From Pseudomonas nitroreducens NBRC 12694 (GTDB lineage: Bacteria > Pseudomonadota > Gammaproteobacteria > Pseudomonadales > Pseudomonadaceae), in NCBI RefSeq assembly GCF_002091755.1, contig NZ_BDAI01000019.1:1-64000 (forward strand): a DNA stretch of 64,000 bases, read 5' to 3'. This document shows, in pieces, positions 62,143-64,000 of this stretch (the first letter of the stretch is position 1; the number at the start of each line of letters is the position of its first letter). A program made the position numbers and the translations under genes. Below the pieces are notes generated by a model. It was not told the DNA's origin. It did not search any database and saw only the letters and a list, made by a program, of their open reading frames with translations.

Positions 62143-62151
62143 CTCTTGGGA

Positions 62152-63353
<1,202 letters not shown>

Positions 63354-63357
<4 letters not shown>

Positions 63358-64000
63358 TCCTCACCTCCCTGCTGACCATGGGCGGCAGCGGTGCGGGCCT
63401 CCAGGGCGCGCAGGGCTTCCAATTCGACCTCGGTCGGCGCGACGGTTTCGCTCACCTGCTCGGCGAAGCGAATCGCCCAGCCAGTTGCTTCCACGACCTG
63501 CTCGCGGGTCACGCCCGGGTGCAGCGAGGTGACGATGAATTCGTTGCTGCCGGCTTCCGGTTCCATGATGCACAGGTCGGTGATGATCGCCACCGGGCCT
63601 TTTCCAGGAAGGCCCAATTGCTGGCGGTGGTCGCCGCCCTCGCCGAAGCCGACCGAGGTGATGAAGGCCAGCTTGTCGACGAAGGTGCGGTGGGACTGCT
63701 TCAGGATGATCAGCACTTCCTTGGCGGAACCGGCGATTTCCGGCGCGCCGCCGGCGCCGGGCAGGCGCACTTTCGGCTTGTTGTAGTCGCCGATGACGGT
63801 GGTGTTGATATTGCCGAAGCGATCGACCTGGGCCGCGCCGAGGAAGCCGACGTCGATGCGCCCGCCCTGCAGCCAGTAACGGAAGATTTCGCCGGTGGGC
63901 ACCACGGTGTCGGCGGTTTCGGCCAGCTCGCCGTCACCGATGGACAGCGGCAGCACGCTGGGCTTGGCACCGATGGGGCCGGATTCATAGATCAGGACCA
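63354..64000 (-). CDS. pcaJ: 3-Oxoadipate CoA-transferase subunit B (5' end outside window)
   Basis: The C-terminal 214 residues of PcaJ, which with PcaI transfers CoA from succinyl-CoA to 3-oxoadipate. The visible part begins VLIYESGPIGAKPSVLPLSIGDGELAE; ESGPIG contains the glutamate that carries CoA in this family. GGAPEIAGSAKEVLII and ITDLCIMEPE follow. The full protein is usually about 259 residues, so about 45 N-terminal residues are missing at the window edge. Confidence 0.93.

Overview
This window is GC-rich chromosomal DNA from a Pseudomonas of the P. aeruginosa / nitroreducens / citronellolis type. The evidence is the leucine (liu), hydroxybutyrate (hbcR-bdhA) and beta-ketoadipate (pca) operons with Pseudomonas-like protein sequences, the many sigma-54 and LysR/AraC/TetR regulators, and Pseudomonas REP-like intergenic repeats. 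The species call is an inference; no rRNA or other marker gene is present.

Layout. 0-9.5 kb: 5'-end-proximal half of a chemoreceptor, an acyl-CoA synthetase with an AraC regulator, penicillin-binding protein PbpG, a thioesterase-thiolase-TetR operon and a short-chain dehydrogenase. 9.5-20.4 kb: structural genes of quinohemoprotein amine dehydrogenase (qhpA-D-C-B, all on the minus strand), an orphan CcmF-like cytochrome c heme lyase homologue, an MFS transporter and a phenylacetaldehyde-type aldehyde dehydrogenase. 20.4-37.2 kb: accessory and housekeeping genes (GST, regulators, amidase, RidA, methyltransferase, purine permease, a membrane-protein/amidase pair, ptrR-sad), with a decayed LysR gene. 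37.4-43.9 kb: the missing half of the amine dehydrogenase system (flavoprotein QhpG, protease QhpE, ABC exporter QhpF) behind a sigma-54 enhancer-binding regulator. 44.1-51.4 kb: liuRABCDE. 51.7-59.2 kb: hbcR, porin, GntP permease, bdhA and acetoacetyl-CoA synthetase. 59.3-64 kb: pcaJFBDC on the minus strand.

How the genes work together. The qhp genes should make a periplasmic enzyme that deaminates primary amines to aldehydes; the aldehyde dehydrogenase would oxidise the aldehyde, for example phenylacetaldehyde to phenylacetate. The system is split over two loci about 24 kb apart. The qhpA and aldehyde dehydrogenase promoters both have GG-N10-GC sigma-54 elements, and qhpA, the ccmF-like gene and the aldehyde dehydrogenase are each preceded by a CTGT-N11-ACAG inverted repeat. 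This suggests that the regulator at 41992-43890 controls them all. Leucine breakdown by Liu enzymes yields acetoacetate, and the neighbouring BdhA yields it from 3-hydroxybutyrate; acetoacetyl-CoA synthetase then activates it. A 25-base sequence containing a 16-base palindrome is present identically upstream of liuR and upstream of the acyl-CoA synthetase 40 kb away, which suggests both are in the LiuR regulon.

Several intergenic repeat families punctuate operon boundaries, including four copies of a 115-250 bp element with CCCTCACCC termini. One copy lies where pcaT would sit in other Pseudomonas pca operons.
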